From Turneriella sp. (GTDB lineage: Bacteria > Spirochaetota > Leptospiria > Turneriellales > Turneriellaceae): DNA of 64,000 nt. Below the pieces are notes generated by a model. It searched no databases. It was not told the DNA's origin and was given only the letters and a program-made list of their open reading frames with translations. Positions 52,026-61,882 of this stretch are shown in pieces (position 1 is the first letter of the stretch; each line of letters begins with the position of its first letter). The position numbers and the translations under genes were made by a program. The DNA is taken from contig JABARV010000002.1 in NCBI GenBank assembly GCA_019186965.1, positions 124,001 to 188,000 of the forward strand. Reading direction: 5' to 3'.

Positions 52026-52691
52026 CTATTTTTTTCCCGTTGATTTATCTGCCATTTCTTCTTCGACAATAAGAAAGTCGTCATCGTCATCGTCGTCAAA
52101 AACTCCCAAGACGTCGTCGTCTTCGATAATAATTTCATCGGATGGAGTCGATGCGACTTCTTTTTTTTCTTCGGTTTTTGTTTCTGCTGGCTGAGGAGCT
52201 TTATCTGCAATAATATCTTCTTCGTCGTCAAGAAGGATAATTTCGTCGTCATCTTCGTGGACAACGACTTCTTCATCGTTATCCGTGTCTACTTTAGTAT
52301 CTTTAGGTTTTTCTTCTGTATAAGAAGCGCTTGCCGACACGCTCTGCTGGGCCTGCCCCGACGCCGATGGACTTTTTTCTTGATCTGCTGATGGCTTTTC
52401 GGGCGCTTTGAGGTTGTCCAATTTAGCTATAATGGAAAGTATACGCGTTTCAAGTTCTTGTTCTTTTGATTTAAGTCGGCTTAGCTCTTGCGTAGCCTCT
52501 TGCAATTGCTGTTGCCATTTTGCCGCCTCGCGTTCGCGCTTTTCTGCAGTTAACCTTAGTTGATCATTGCTAGCTTTTAACCTTTCTGCTTCCGATTCGA
52601 GGTGGCTATTTTCAACGCGTAAATCTGATATAAGTTCAAGAGCCTTGACAATACGTCCTTCGAGTTGCTCCAATTGTTCCATCGTTACCAT
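52026..52691 (-). CDS. Coiled-coil protein with acidic C-terminus
   Basis: A 221-residue protein. Residues 4-95 are a continuous coiled coil (EQLEGRIVKALELISDLRVE and onward), with a ZapB-like look. The second half is low complexity: Ser/Ala/Gln, then several clusters of Asp and Glu, including a run of eight Asp near residue 200, interleaved with hydrophobic patches (EIILLDDEEDI, DEIIIEDDDVLGVF, FLIVEEE). There is no signal peptide. Such spaced acidic-hydrophobic patches may bind basic partners. A second in-frame ATG lies at 52682. Function unknown. Confidence 0.68.
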   Translation of the reverse strand: MVTMEQLEQLEGRIVKALELISDLRVENSHLESEAERLKASNDQLRLTAEKREREAAKWQQQLQEATQELSRLKSKEQELETRILSIIAKLDNLKAPEKPSADQEKSPSASGQAQQSVSASASYTEEKPKDTKVDTDNDEEVVVHEDDDEIILLDDEEDIIADKAPQPAETKTEEKKEVASTPSDEIIIEDDDVLGVFDDDDDDDFLIVEEEMADKSTGKK

Positions 52692-52874
52692 GTCTCGGCT
52701 TTAATCTTACTCAACGCATGCGGGCAAGCGTTTTTTTAAGAGACGCTGATGTCTACCTTAAAATAATCCTGTGCGAGTTGCATAAGGTTCAAACCCTACT
52801 CACTTGACGCACTAATTAAAGAGACGAGTTTGGCAAACTTAAAACTTGCGTTAAACCCATATTAAAGGAGTCCC

Positions 52875-54227
52875 ATGAATACACGTAAAATTATCCTCTC
52901 TGAAAAAGAGATGCCCACAAAATGGTACAATATTACAGCAGATATGCCAAACCCACCGCAGCCTGTTTTGCACCCAGGAACAAAACAACCCGTTGGGCCA
53001 CAGGACTTGGCGCCACTTTTTCCGATGGCCCTTATCGAGCAGGAAGTCTCGACACAAAAATTTATCGATATTCCCGAAGAAATCCTTAACCACCTAACGC
53101 TGTGGAGGCCATCGCCAGTTTTTCGTGCGTATAATTTAGAAAAAGCGCTGGGCACCAAAAGCCATATCTATTATAAATACGAAGGAGGCTCTCCTGCAGG
53201 TAGCCATAAACCAAATACCGCAATTGCTCAGGCGTATTACAACAAGAAAGAAGGCGTAAAGCGGCTATCGACCGAAACTGGTGCAGGCCAATGGGGTTCG
53301 TCGCTTGCCCTTGCAGGTACGCTTTTTGGCCTTGAGGTAAAAGTCTACATGGTGAAAGTCTCGTACGAGCAAAAACCGTACCGCCGTGCACTCATGGAAA
53401 CATGGGGTGCATCTGTCGTGGCGTCGCCATCGAAAGATACAAACGCAGGGCGCAAAATTCTCGAAGCAGACCCCAACTCGAACGGCTCTTTGGGAATCGC
53501 AATCTCCGAAGCGGTTGAAGACGCTGTAGGCCGTGAGGATACGAAGTACGCTTTAGGTTCGGTTTTAAACCACGTCTTGCTCCACCAAACCATCATAGGC
53601 GAAGAGGCATTGAAGCAAATGGCAATCGCAGGAGAGTATCCCGACGTTGTTGTTGCTTCGCACGGTGGCGGTAGCAACTTTGCTGGGCTTGCATTCCCTT
53701 TTTTACGCGAAAAAATCCACGGTAAAAAAGTACGTGTTGTTGCGGTTGAACCTGCGGCATGCCCAACGCTTACACGCGGCCAGTATACGTACGACTTTGG
53801 CGACACAGTCGGATTAACCCCGCTCGTTAAAATGTACACCTTAGGCCACGATTTTATGCCCGCAGGCATCCACGCAGGGGGCTTGCGCTACCACGGTGCG
53901 TCCGCACTTGTATCGCAGCTTGTCCACGAGGGGCTTATCGAAGCAACAGCAGTTAAGCAAAACGACGTCTTTGCCTCTGCAATTACTTTTGCGCGTTCAG
54001 AAGGTATTTTGCCTGCGCCCGAATCGTCTCACGCAATACACCAAGCGGTTCTCGAAGCGAAACAAGCCGACGAAGAAGGTAAAAGCCGCGTCATCTTGTT
54101 TAACCTTTCGGGACATGGCCACTTTGACCTTACTGCGTTTACACAGTACCTTGCGGGCCAAATGAAAGACTCGTCGATTAGCGATGCCGATTTGAAAAAA
54201 GGCCTCGCAACGATACCCGTCGTTTAA
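52875..54227 (+). CDS. trpB2: Tryptophan synthase beta-like protein TrpB2
   Basis: A 450-residue PLP enzyme of the TrpB2 type, which condenses indole with serine and often works without TrpA. The PLP Lys is Lys112 in GSHKPNTAIAQ, the catalytic-region ETGAGQWG follows, and the phosphate loop is SHGGGSNFAG. TrpB2 features are the longer N-terminus with WYNITADMP and the large insert. AAGGAG lies before ATG 52875. It is single, not beside trpA. The 183-base upstream gap contains a TTGACG (52804) but no clear -10, and no leader peptide or riboswitch was recognised. Confidence 0.92.
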   Translation: MNTRKIILSEKEMPTKWYNITADMPNPPQPVLHPGTKQPVGPQDLAPLFPMALIEQEVSTQKFIDIPEEILNHLTLWRPSPVFRAYNLEKALGTKSHIYYKYEGGSPAGSHKPNTAIAQAYYNKKEGVKRLSTETGAGQWGSSLALAGTLFGLEVKVYMVKVSYEQKPYRRALMETWGASVVASPSKDTNAGRKILEADPNSNGSLGIAISEAVEDAVGREDTKYALGSVLNHVLLHQTIIGEEALKQMAIAGEYPDVVVASHGGGSNFAGLAFPFLREKIHGKKVRVVAVEPAACPTLTRGQYTYDFGDTVGLTPLVKMYTLGHDFMPAGIHAGGLRYHGASALVSQLVHEGLIEATAVKQNDVFASAITFARSEGILPAPESSHAIHQAVLEAKQADEEGKSRVILFNLSGHGHFDLTAFTQYLAGQMKDSSISDADLKKGLATIPVV

Positions 54228-54235
54228 GAGAGAAT

Positions 54236-54367
54236 TTACAGCATCGACAAAACGCCTCGGCGCACCATCATCACGGCAATCGACGCTAAAAGAAGGCTCG
54301 TGATTTTGGAAAGCGCCGCAGAGCCAGATTCTCCCAAAACACGCGCAGACGGGAACCCATAAAAAAA
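54236..54367 (-). pseudogene. MarC family protein remnant (C-terminal fragment)
   Basis: On the minus strand about 43 codons ending at 54236 read YLFFYGFPSARVLGES and then ALSKITSLLLASIAVMMVRRG, which resembles the last two membrane segments of MarC-family proteins (LGETG-x-x-A-L-x-R-x-x-x-L-L-L-A-A-I-A-V). The frame stays open further upstream, but that part lies antisense to the MBL hydrolase gene and has no MarC character, so the 5' portion was lost. It probably records a deletion. Confidence 0.5.
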
Positions 54368-54407
54368 TAAATAATTGCAAATGCGTAAGGGGTATTGACT
54401 TAGGAAG

Positions 54408-55364
54408 ATGATTATCCGTTTTTGGGGAGTTCGTGGTTCTTTAGCCGCTCCGATTACAGCGCACCACGTTGAAGAAAAAATCCGTAGGGTGCTCGAACTT
54501 GCAAGCCCCGCCGATTTACTCTCCAAAGAAGCAATTACAAGTTTTATGCAAAACTTGCCGCTTTCTCTTCGCGGTACATACGGGGGTAACACCACCTGCG
54601 TCGAAATACAAACAAGCGAGAACAAAACCATCATCATCGATGCCGGAACAGGTTTGCGCACCCTTGGCAACGCACTTATGGCCCGTGGAAAACTAACGGG
54701 TAAAGACGAGGCAGCATTCTTTTTTACACACTCGCACTGGGACCATATCCAAGGGTTAATGTTCTTCGTACCCATTTTTATTCCCGGAAACACTTTCCAT
54801 TTCTATTCGTGTTTTCCCGACATTGAAACACGTTTACGCTACCAAATGGTTACAACGCACTTCCCCCTTACATTCGATGAGCTTAACTCGGCAAAAAAAT
54901 TCTATCCGTTTACGGAAGAAGAAAGCGTCGACGCCTACGGGCTTTCCGTTTCCGCAAAAGCTGTACGCCACCCAGGGGGTTGCTATTCGTACAAATTTAA
55001 GCAGGCAAATGGGAAAACTTTTATTTTTTGTTCCGATGCAGAATTTAATCTTGAAATTTTAGAAGATATTGGCCCTTTTATCGATTATTTTTTTGGGGCT
55101 GATGTACTCGTTTTTGATACACAGTACACATTTGAAGAAAGCCTCCAAAAAATCGACTGGGGGCATTCATCCGCTGCTATCGCAACCGACATTGCGATAA
55201 AGAGCGAAGTAAAGAAGCTCGTATTGTACCACCACGATCCTTCGTACGACGACACCAAAATGGATAGTGTACTTTTGCAAGCGATTAAATACAAAAGCAT
55301 GATGGCGCCAAACCATCCTTTAGAAATTGTCGCAGCCTACGAGGGGCTCGAAATCGAATTATAG
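54408..55364 (+). CDS. MBL-fold metallo-hydrolase
   Basis: A 318-residue metallo-beta-lactamase-fold protein. It opens IRFWGVRGS and has GGNTTCVEI and IIIDAGTGLR, then the zinc motif H-x-H-x-D-H as His108, His110, Asp112, His113 (THSHWDH), a later His in VRHPGGCYSY and Asp in FCSDAEFN. The WGVRGS opening is typical of a group sometimes annotated as cAMP-phosphodiesterase class II-like or phosphoribosyl hydrolases; the substrate is not known. It begins the plus-strand operon that runs to 63671. Confidence 0.85.
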   Translation: MIIRFWGVRGSLAAPITAHHVEEKIRRVLELASPADLLSKEAITSFMQNLPLSLRGTYGGNTTCVEIQTSENKTIIIDAGTGLRTLGNALMARGKLTGKDEAAFFFTHSHWDHIQGLMFFVPIFIPGNTFHFYSCFPDIETRLRYQMVTTHFPLTFDELNSAKKFYPFTEEESVDAYGLSVSAKAVRHPGGCYSYKFKQANGKTFIFCSDAEFNLEILEDIGPFIDYFFGADVLVFDTQYTFEESLQKIDWGHSSAAIATDIAIKSEVKKLVLYHHDPSYDDTKMDSVLLQAIKYKSMMAPNHPLEIVAAYEGLEIEL

Positions 55365-55368
55365 CGAA

Positions 55369-57942
55369 ATGCCCGTCGCAAGAATTCTATTTCTTTTTTT
55401 TCTATTTTTTTTGCAAAACGCTCTCGCCGCTGCGCCCATTGGTTGGGGTGACGCAATACTTGTAGAGCCAAAAGCTGAAGAATACGGGGTATGCTGCCAC
55501 GAAGGCGAGGGGCAAATCTACGCAGTAAGTACGCGGCTAAAAACACATTTTGTTAAAAATGCTTCAACTGTTCTTGAAATTGTGCTGAGCTATACCGAAA
55601 ATGGGCGCTTCGCACGGTATGTTGTTAGCGAAATAACCCTTGCGCCTTCGACGGATCTTTTTCCCGTATACCCTTCGGTATCAGTACTGGGTAACGAAAT
55701 ACTTATTGCGTGGCAAGAAACTTCGCCTTCTGGCAACGCTTCGGGGATTTACTACCTCTATAGCGCAAGTGGCCCCACAGGTTTTGGCACTAAACGTGTT
55801 TTGCCGTCGAGCGCAGGGAAATTAAACGCGATTTTGCCTTTGGCAAAAATGGTTGCTCCCGGGCAGCACGTCATCTTTTACCAAGAGCCTTCCGCAGCTA
55901 ACCGCTTTATGCTTTCGGCGGCAATTGGTTCACGCGGTGTTTTTACTGCACTAACAACTGTAGCGCAAATTTCTGGCGGGGTAAGGGGAGCGCTTTTTCC
56001 GAATGTGCTGCGCCAAAAAAATCGCTTGGATATTCTATACCAAAACCGTGCGGCGGCAACGCTTATCGACGATATCTTTCGCGCCTTTAGTATCGACAAC
56101 GGAAAAACTTGGTCGGGTAATCTGCGCATTACGGAAAACGGAAACCAAAATTTTTCAGGAAAAATTACAAACACAAAAGAAAAGCTTGTTTTTACGTGGC
56201 AATCCAACCCACGAAAAGTTTGGACAATTTTTGCCGCTCCCGAAGGCGGGGAAGCCGTGCAAGTAAACGATAGCGATGCTCCCAGTTTTTTACCGACGAT
56301 TGTTGCAAGCCACGATGCGCTTGTTGTCGCTTGGCAAGACATGCGCGGGGGCACCCCACAAATTTATGCTAAATTTTTAAACAGGGCGGAAAATAGCAAT
56401 GTCGGGGTTGACCACCGCGTTACCAAGGAGGGCATCTCGGGAAAGCCTTTAGACTTTGTGCGCTGGGGAGAAAGGCCATTCCTTTTTTATGGTTGTGGTC
56501 CAGGCCTTTGCGTACGCGAAACGGATACTTTGGCGGTACCAATAAGTATTAGCTCAAAAACGCATGCCTTGGGCATGGTCTCCAAGTCAAGCGACGCTAT
56601 TTTTACTTGGGCAAAAATTAACGACCTTTCTGGCATCGAAAGCTATGCATGGACGCTTGACGACGTAAAAGACACAGACCCCGATTTATACAACTTGAAT
56701 GCACGGGCGACACAAATTACCGTTCCCGGATTAAACGGGGGCGCATACTTTATGCACATAAAGTACAGGGATCTTGCAGGTAATGTTTCGCCAGTAACAC
56801 ATTACCCTTTTGTTGTCGATTCGGTGCCGCCAAGCCGCCCCATTATTAAAAGCCCCACACACGAAAGCGGAATTCCTGATTCACGGCAAAATGTTGTGCT
56901 GCAGTTTTCATCATCCGACGACAGCGGAATCCAATTTTATCGGTATGCGTTTGCGGAACAACTGCCGCGTGTGTTTACAGAGACAACAGAAAAAGGTGAA
57001 CTTACATTTTCGGATGTTCCTTTTGGGTCATATTTTTTTGCTGTGGAGGCTGTCGACTTAGGAGGTAACACTTCCGAACGTGCGTTTTTTAAAATTGAAA
57101 TCGGCGCAAATGAAAGGAACGATTTAACTATACGCCATAACGCAGAAGCTGATGTAATTACACGATCCGATATTGCGTTTACAATCCAAGATATGGCAAA
57201 GCGCGGTATACGAGAAGTATACTACCAGTTTGGGTTTGACATCAAAGATCCTTTTGCGGGAAAAAAGGCTACGCTTGAAAACGTCGACAATATTTATACG
57301 GCGCGGATTAGCCATTTAGAAAAAGGGATTAGCGTTATCTCTTTGGGTATTGTATATACAGACGGCACCCATGCGCCTGCGCGGCATTTTTATTTCGACT
57401 CAAACGACCCGCGTGCGCGTAAAAAATTTGAATTTATCGATGTTGAGTACGAAAAGTTACCGACGGTAAAACCCCGTAAACCCTTTGAGGTAGGTGGACG
57501 TGCAGAACTTATTAGCTCTGCCTTTGATAGGGGAATTTTAGAAATTCGGTTAAACTACGACCCAACGACTATATGCGGCATTGTACGCACACAGGCTTCT
57601 AAAAAGCCATGCGAGGCAGCAAAAAAAGTAAAGGTTAAAGGGTATGTTTGGGAAATTGCAAGCGCGGATAGAATACCGCAAGGAGAAATAAATTTTTCTG
57701 GTAAGGTAGAATTTATTTATCTACAAAAACCAGGAACGTATTTTTTAAATGCAAAAACAATTTTTCGTGGTCCTGAGCGCGAACAGTTTGCATACGATTC
57801 GACGCGTATCGAAGTTCCCGATTTACGCAAGGAGTTTCGCAAAAATGTATACTATGGCGTTGCTACTCTTCTTGTAATTTTTCTTCTTGCGCTTCTTTGG
57901 CAACGCAAACGAATAATTTTTTATGCAGGGGCATGGGCGTGA
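55369..57942 (+). CDS. Exported multi-domain protein with sialidase-like repeats, membrane-anchored
   Basis: An 857-residue protein. ATG 55369 gives a signal peptide (PVARILFLFFLFFLQNALA) and lies 4 bases after the preceding stop. Residues about 25-340 hold repeats of a sialidase/BNR-like beta-propeller (SIDNGKTWSGNLRI, LVVAWQDMRGGTPQIYAK). Several Fn3/Ig-like domains follow (WAKINDLSGIESYAWTLDD; DSVPPSRPIIKSP). A C-terminal membrane span (YGVATLLVIFLLALLW) anchors it, so the bulk would face the periplasm. No catalytic sialidase residues were identified. It overlaps the next gene by four bases. Confidence 0.72.
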   Translation: MPVARILFLFFLFFLQNALAAAPIGWGDAILVEPKAEEYGVCCHEGEGQIYAVSTRLKTHFVKNASTVLEIVLSYTENGRFARYVVSEITLAPSTDLFPVYPSVSVLGNEILIAWQETSPSGNASGIYYLYSASGPTGFGTKRVLPSSAGKLNAILPLAKMVAPGQHVIFYQEPSAANRFMLSAAIGSRGVFTALTTVAQISGGVRGALFPNVLRQKNRLDILYQNRAAATLIDDIFRAFSIDNGKTWSGNLRITENGNQNFSGKITNTKEKLVFTWQSNPRKVWTIFAAPEGGEAVQVNDSDAPSFLPTIVASHDALVVAWQDMRGGTPQIYAKFLNRAENSNVGVDHRVTKEGISGKPLDFVRWGERPFLFYGCGPGLCVRETDTLAVPISISSKTHALGMVSKSSDAIFTWAKINDLSGIESYAWTLDDVKDTDPDLYNLNARATQITVPGLNGGAYFMHIKYRDLAGNVSPVTHYPFVVDSVPPSRPIIKSPTHESGIPDSRQNVVLQFSSSDDSGIQFYRYAFAEQLPRVFTETTEKGELTFSDVPFGSYFFAVEAVDLGGNTSERAFFKIEIGANERNDLTIRHNAEADVITRSDIAFTIQDMAKRGIREVYYQFGFDIKDPFAGKKATLENVDNIYTARISHLEKGISVISLGIVYTDGTHAPARHFYFDSNDPRARKKFEFIDVEYEKLPTVKPRKPFEVGGRAELISSAFDRGILEIRLNYDPTTICGIVRTQASKKPCEAAKKVKVKGYVWEIASADRIPQGEINFSGKVEFIYLQKPGTYFLNAKTIFRGPEREQFAYDSTRIEVPDLRKEFRKNVYYGVATLLVIFLLALLWQRKRIIFYAGAWA

Positions 57943-59732
57943 AGCATAGCGTAGATAAGTTTGTGCTAAAAAAAATTAATCTTTGTTCTTTTTTATTCTT
58001 TGTCGCCCTTTTTGTTTTAAGTGCACGCCTTCAAGCAGCATCGGCATGGCCCATTAGCGGCCTTACGTTAATCAAGACACAATGGAATTCGTGGATTACG
58101 CGCTTTTTTGCAATGGACGAAAAAAATAATTTATACTACGCCCGTGTCGTCGATCAAGAAAATTCATTGATAAAAATCCACAGGTTTCGTCGCACGCCTG
58201 ATTTAGTAAAACACTTTCCCTTAAGCGATGGTGATTTAATTGTAAGCATCTATAACGAGAATAAAATAATGCAGTTTATTGCTGTAGATTTTGAAGGTGA
58301 AATTCGTTATTCAAATGAATTTGCGCTCACCTTCAATGTGTACGATGTTGACGCACGCATAAATATCAAACAAGGAAATCCGTCGTGCCTTTTTTACGCG
58401 TACGATAAACGCACATACTCGCTAAAATACTGGAGCGAACTTAAAACGAAAGACATTCTGGTAAGCCGTGACCCCATTGAGCTTATGTTTTTGCAATGGG
58501 GAGATGGCGGAGTACACTATGTAAGTTCTGCGTATTCTAAACTCACGTGGACTTTTTGGAAAGACGGGGAGTACCGTTCGTATCCATTACCGTTTGCGAT
58601 AAAAAATGCGCGTTTTTATAACTACCGCAATTCTATAAATTTGATTGGCTTAGACCACGAAGGGGGGTTATGGCAGTTTGATATAGCGGGAGGCGCTGTT
58701 CGCCGCAACCTCTTAATTAAAGACCGAAGGTTGGTTGGTGTTGAGCGTGTTATTGCATTTAATTTTAATAGAGAACTCAATATTATCCTTACGGGAGAAC
58801 ACCTAAGTTCTGCTTACAGACTTACCTTTGATGATTTCCCAAAACCACGAAGAAAACCAATTTTGGACGAACGAAAACTTTTTTGGCCAGGACGTGTTTT
58901 TCCTTTAATTGATAATTCAAACCAACTCAATTTTCTTTTGGAAACGGAAATACGCCATATTTTTCTTGAAACATGGAATGCGCCGACGACAATCATCAAC
59001 GATATTTCATGGAGTCTTGACCTGAAAATGAACCCTCCAACGATGATTGTAAGTTGGTCGCGCCCCAAAGGGAGCGAATACGCATACCGTTACCTTTTAG
59101 ACCAAAACCCCGACGGCGAGCCACTCAACGATGCGAAACTTATTCCCACCGATACCCTACGTTTTTCTGCGCGTAAAGAGGGTACATACGTTTTGCACTT
59201 ACAAGTACGCAACATACGCACAGGATCTCTTTCGCGTATATACCATATCCCAATTGTATGGCAGTACCAGCCTCCCGAACCTGAGGTTATACTCCTTGGG
59301 CAAGTTTCTCCGCGCATGGTAAACCCCGGAAGGGTTGAATTTGTATTGCAGCAGTTAGAACCAGGACCTTACTACGCCGCTGTTGATAACAAACCGGATA
59401 CTATTCCCGCCAAGGCTGTTGATGTCTCAAGCGGTAGGTACGCGGTAAAAGTTGGCCGTCCCGGCAAGTACTACCTTCATCTTGCTAACCGCGACCCTAA
59501 AAGTTTTGTCCTAAGTCCAGTAATGCATTTCCTTTTTTTCGTAACTCCTTTTGACGTCGAAGAAGATCCCACCCTTTCGCAAACACACCGCCTTATCGAA
59601 GAAATCCAACGAATCAAGAAAAAAATTATACGCGCAAATGGCGATCCTGCGGCGACACAACTGTGGATTAACCGCTTGGAAGATATCGAAGAACAGATAA
59701 AAGAAAATGCGAAGAGCAAAAGCGAATCCTGA
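57939..59732 (+). CDS. Exported hypothetical protein, partner of the preceding gene
   Basis: A 597-residue protein. GTG 57939 is chosen over ATG 57933 because AGGGG (57927-57931) is 7 bases before GTG but only 1 before ATG, and GTG overlaps the previous stop as GTGA. A signal peptide (FLFFVALFVLSARLQAASA) is followed by a beta-rich region (about 40-370) and Fn3-like segments (DISWSLDLKMNPPTMIVSW; GTYVLHLQVRNI; GKYYLHLANRD). The last 60 residues are a coiled coil (LIEEIQRIKKKIIR). Family unknown. Its domain style matches the preceding protein, suggesting joint function in the envelope. Confidence 0.7.
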   Translation: MKHSVDKFVLKKINLCSFLFFVALFVLSARLQAASAWPISGLTLIKTQWNSWITRFFAMDEKNNLYYARVVDQENSLIKIHRFRRTPDLVKHFPLSDGDLIVSIYNENKIMQFIAVDFEGEIRYSNEFALTFNVYDVDARINIKQGNPSCLFYAYDKRTYSLKYWSELKTKDILVSRDPIELMFLQWGDGGVHYVSSAYSKLTWTFWKDGEYRSYPLPFAIKNARFYNYRNSINLIGLDHEGGLWQFDIAGGAVRRNLLIKDRRLVGVERVIAFNFNRELNIILTGEHLSSAYRLTFDDFPKPRRKPILDERKLFWPGRVFPLIDNSNQLNFLLETEIRHIFLETWNAPTTIINDISWSLDLKMNPPTMIVSWSRPKGSEYAYRYLLDQNPDGEPLNDAKLIPTDTLRFSARKEGTYVLHLQVRNIRTGSLSRIYHIPIVWQYQPPEPEVILLGQVSPRMVNPGRVEFVLQQLEPGPYYAAVDNKPDTIPAKAVDVSSGRYAVKVGRPGKYYLHLANRDPKSFVLSPVMHFLFFVTPFDVEEDPTLSQTHRLIEEIQRIKKKIIRANGDPAATQLWINRLEDIEEQIKENAKSKSES

Positions 59733-60702
59733 GAATTTACCCTTTACCGAATATGAAGATTTTTCACAGGATGCATTTGGTATTAAAAAAACGCTTTGCC
59801 GCTTTTATGGAAAATTACGCGACATCCGTGCACATTCAAAACCCAATGGCATTGCCGTCGAATACGTACGTATGCACAACATCGAAGTTTTTCGCGAAAA
59901 CTTAAGCGGCGATATACGTTTTGCAGTTTCTTTCGATGTAGATTATCTTGTTTTTCAAAAAGGTGTAAAAAAGCCGAAGGCGCTACAAAACGGCACTACG
60001 CAGGTGCGGTATTGGAATTTTCCAGAACAGCAGTTTTACCGCCTCTATTTTCTGCGCAGCATTGAAGACAAAAAGTTATTTATTGCAAATTTTAATCAGC
60101 CGGATTTACTCCTCCAAATTGCCGCAAATTTTTTGCCAAGCGAGCCTCGGTTAGAAGAGGCGGCATTTTTACGTGCAAAAAAAATACTTACAACAAATGG
60201 TATTTTAGAAGGAGCGTATTTAGCTTTTATAAACTATATACAACGGCAATTGAAAAAAGGCACGCAAGGCACAGCGCAAACAATTGCTGTCTTTTGCAAT
60301 CTTGACTACAATGGAATCTATACTCCACACCTTCTTATTCTATTACAAAAAAAAAATTACAGTAAAGAACAAATAAAAAAAGCTTTCAATGTTGCGTTCG
60401 CTAAACTTATACGAAAAAAGTCAAAAGGGCACTCGACGAGCCTATTTATTTTATTAGATATTCGATTAAAAAATATTTGGATTCTATCAAGTATTGAAAA
60501 ACTTTTATGGCAAACGTACCTTGCAGCCGCATCTGAACGCAATGTCGATATTTTACGCCGCGTTTGGTTGCGTGCGCGAAAGCTCAATGCAGACAAGGAA
60601 ACACTACACCTTATTTATAGCACGTGGCGGGGGTTTGCCGAACCACAACGCCAGCTTACACAACCTAATGCGTCTAACGCTTTGGAGCGCCATGCCCGCT
60701 GA
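59707..60702 (+). CDS. Hypothetical protein
   Basis: A 331-residue protein of unknown function, starting at ATG 59707, 26 bases inside the preceding gene, and ending 11 bases inside folC. No signal peptide or membrane span, so probably cytoplasmic. The first 140 residues look like a mixed alpha/beta domain (FAVSFDVDYLVFQKG; VRYWNFPEQQFYRLYFLRSI), the rest mainly helical. No motif was recognised. Its position suggests it serves the same envelope-related operon. Confidence 0.65.
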   Translation: MRRAKANPENLPFTEYEDFSQDAFGIKKTLCRFYGKLRDIRAHSKPNGIAVEYVRMHNIEVFRENLSGDIRFAVSFDVDYLVFQKGVKKPKALQNGTTQVRYWNFPEQQFYRLYFLRSIEDKKLFIANFNQPDLLLQIAANFLPSEPRLEEAAFLRAKKILTTNGILEGAYLAFINYIQRQLKKGTQGTAQTIAVFCNLDYNGIYTPHLLILLQKKNYSKEQIKKAFNVAFAKLIRKKSKGHSTSLFILLDIRLKNIWILSSIEKLLWQTYLAAASERNVDILRRVWLRARKLNADKETLHLIYSTWRGFAEPQRQLTQPNASNALERHAR

Positions 60703-61882
60703 CATACCACCTAACCCCACGCAAACCGAAAGCGAAATTTTAGATTTTTTTTCAGAACGCAATTTTGAACGTAGCCGACGCTTTGGTAATGGAGCATATT
60801 CACCAGAGCACCTTAAGAATTTTTTATCGAGTTTGGGCAATCCACAGTTTTCGTATAAAACAATCCATGTTGCAGGGACAGTTGGGAAAGGAAGTGTTAC
60901 AACATACCTTTCGCGTGCTTTAAGTTGCATGGGGTATAAAACCGGTGCGTATTTTTCTCCACATTTTGTAAGTTTAAGAGAGCGTTTTACGATTAACGGC
61001 GAACCTATAGAAGAAGAATACCTCCGCAGGTTATGGGATACGTTAAAAACAGAAGATGCACTCCGCAATCTTTCATTTTTTGACGCAATGACTGCCCTTG
61101 CCTTTCTTTATTTCCAAAAAGAAAAATGCGATTGGGCTGTTGTAGAGACCGGCTTGGGCGGAAGGCTTGATTCGACAAATAATTTGCATGCCGAATTTGC
61201 GGTGGTAAGCCGTGTCGACTTGGATCACCAAAATATCCTTGGAGGTACGCTCGAAAGTATTGCATACGAAAAGGCGGGAATTTTCCACAAGAAGCAACGG
61301 GCGTACACACTATTACAAAATGGACGTGTTATAACAACGCTCAAAAATTATTCAAATGAAGTAGGAGCATATTTAAGTGTAATTGATACGAGTGCCAAAA
61401 ATTTTATTGAAGAGAACCGCGCTCTTGTAAAAGAAATTCTTGAGCGCGAATTTTCTCTCGATTTAAAGAAAAACACAGGTATTGAAGCAGAATTGCAAAA
61501 ACCCATTTTTGGAAGGCTAACGCTTTTGCGTAAAAAGCCACGTGTGTTTTTTGACGGAGGGCACAACGCTGTTGCGATGCGTGCTCTTTCTACTTTTGTT
61601 AATAGCTGCGAGGAGTCGTGTTGCCGTATTTTTTTAAACACAATGCTCGAGCGTAACTTACAAGAGCTTTCGCATATACTAAAAGAGGAAATTCAAAAAC
61701 ATCTCGAATTATTTTTTTTCCCTATGCAAGCAAAAAATTATTATACATCCCCCCCCAATAGTTCTTTAAAAGTAGCAAGTGACTCTGAAATTAAGCTATT
61801 TTTGGAAAAAGAAGGAATGCTGAATCTCTTTACCGGTAGTATGGGAATTTATAAAGAACTTAGAGTACGTTTTTCTTTATGA
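60692..61882 (+). CDS. folC: Folylpolyglutamate synthase / dihydrofolate synthase
   Basis: A 396-residue Mur-ligase-fold enzyme that adds glutamate to folates. P-loop GTVGKGS (62-68), YFSPHFVSLRERFTING, the VVETGLGGRLDSTN motif, VSRVDLDHQNILG and the C-terminal VFFDGGHNAVAM are all present. ATG 60692 has GGAG five bases upstream and gives the expected N-terminus; longer readings run into the previous gene. The last 100 residues are somewhat diverged and short. It overlaps both neighbouring genes in the operon. Confidence 0.93.
   Translation: MPADIPPNPTQTESEILDFFSERNFERSRRFGNGAYSPEHLKNFLSSLGNPQFSYKTIHVAGTVGKGSVTTYLSRALSCMGYKTGAYFSPHFVSLRERFTINGEPIEEEYLRRLWDTLKTEDALRNLSFFDAMTALAFLYFQKEKCDWAVVETGLGGRLDSTNNLHAEFAVVSRVDLDHQNILGGTLESIAYEKAGIFHKKQRAYTLLQNGRVITTLKNYSNEVGAYLSVIDTSAKNFIEENRALVKEILEREFSLDLKKNTGIEAELQKPIFGRLTLLRKKPRVFFDGGHNAVAMRALSTFVNSCEESCCRIFLNTMLERNLQELSHILKEEIQKHLELFFFPMQAKNYYTSPPNSSLKVASDSEIKLFLEKEGMLNLFTGSMGIYKELRVRFSL

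Noticed and set aside
52780-52820. tRNA-like GGTTCAAACCC segment upstream of trpB2
   Set aside because: Only three base pairs of a T stem form and no acceptor, D or anticodon arms fit around it.
52692-52874. Possible trp leader, T-box or attenuator before trpB2
   Set aside because: No T-box sequence, no Trp-rich leader peptide and no convincing terminator/antiterminator pair were found.
54368-54793. Extension of the MarC-like fragment as a full minus-strand gene
   Set aside because: This part is antisense to the well-supported MBL hydrolase gene and has no membrane-protein character; only the last 43 codons look real.
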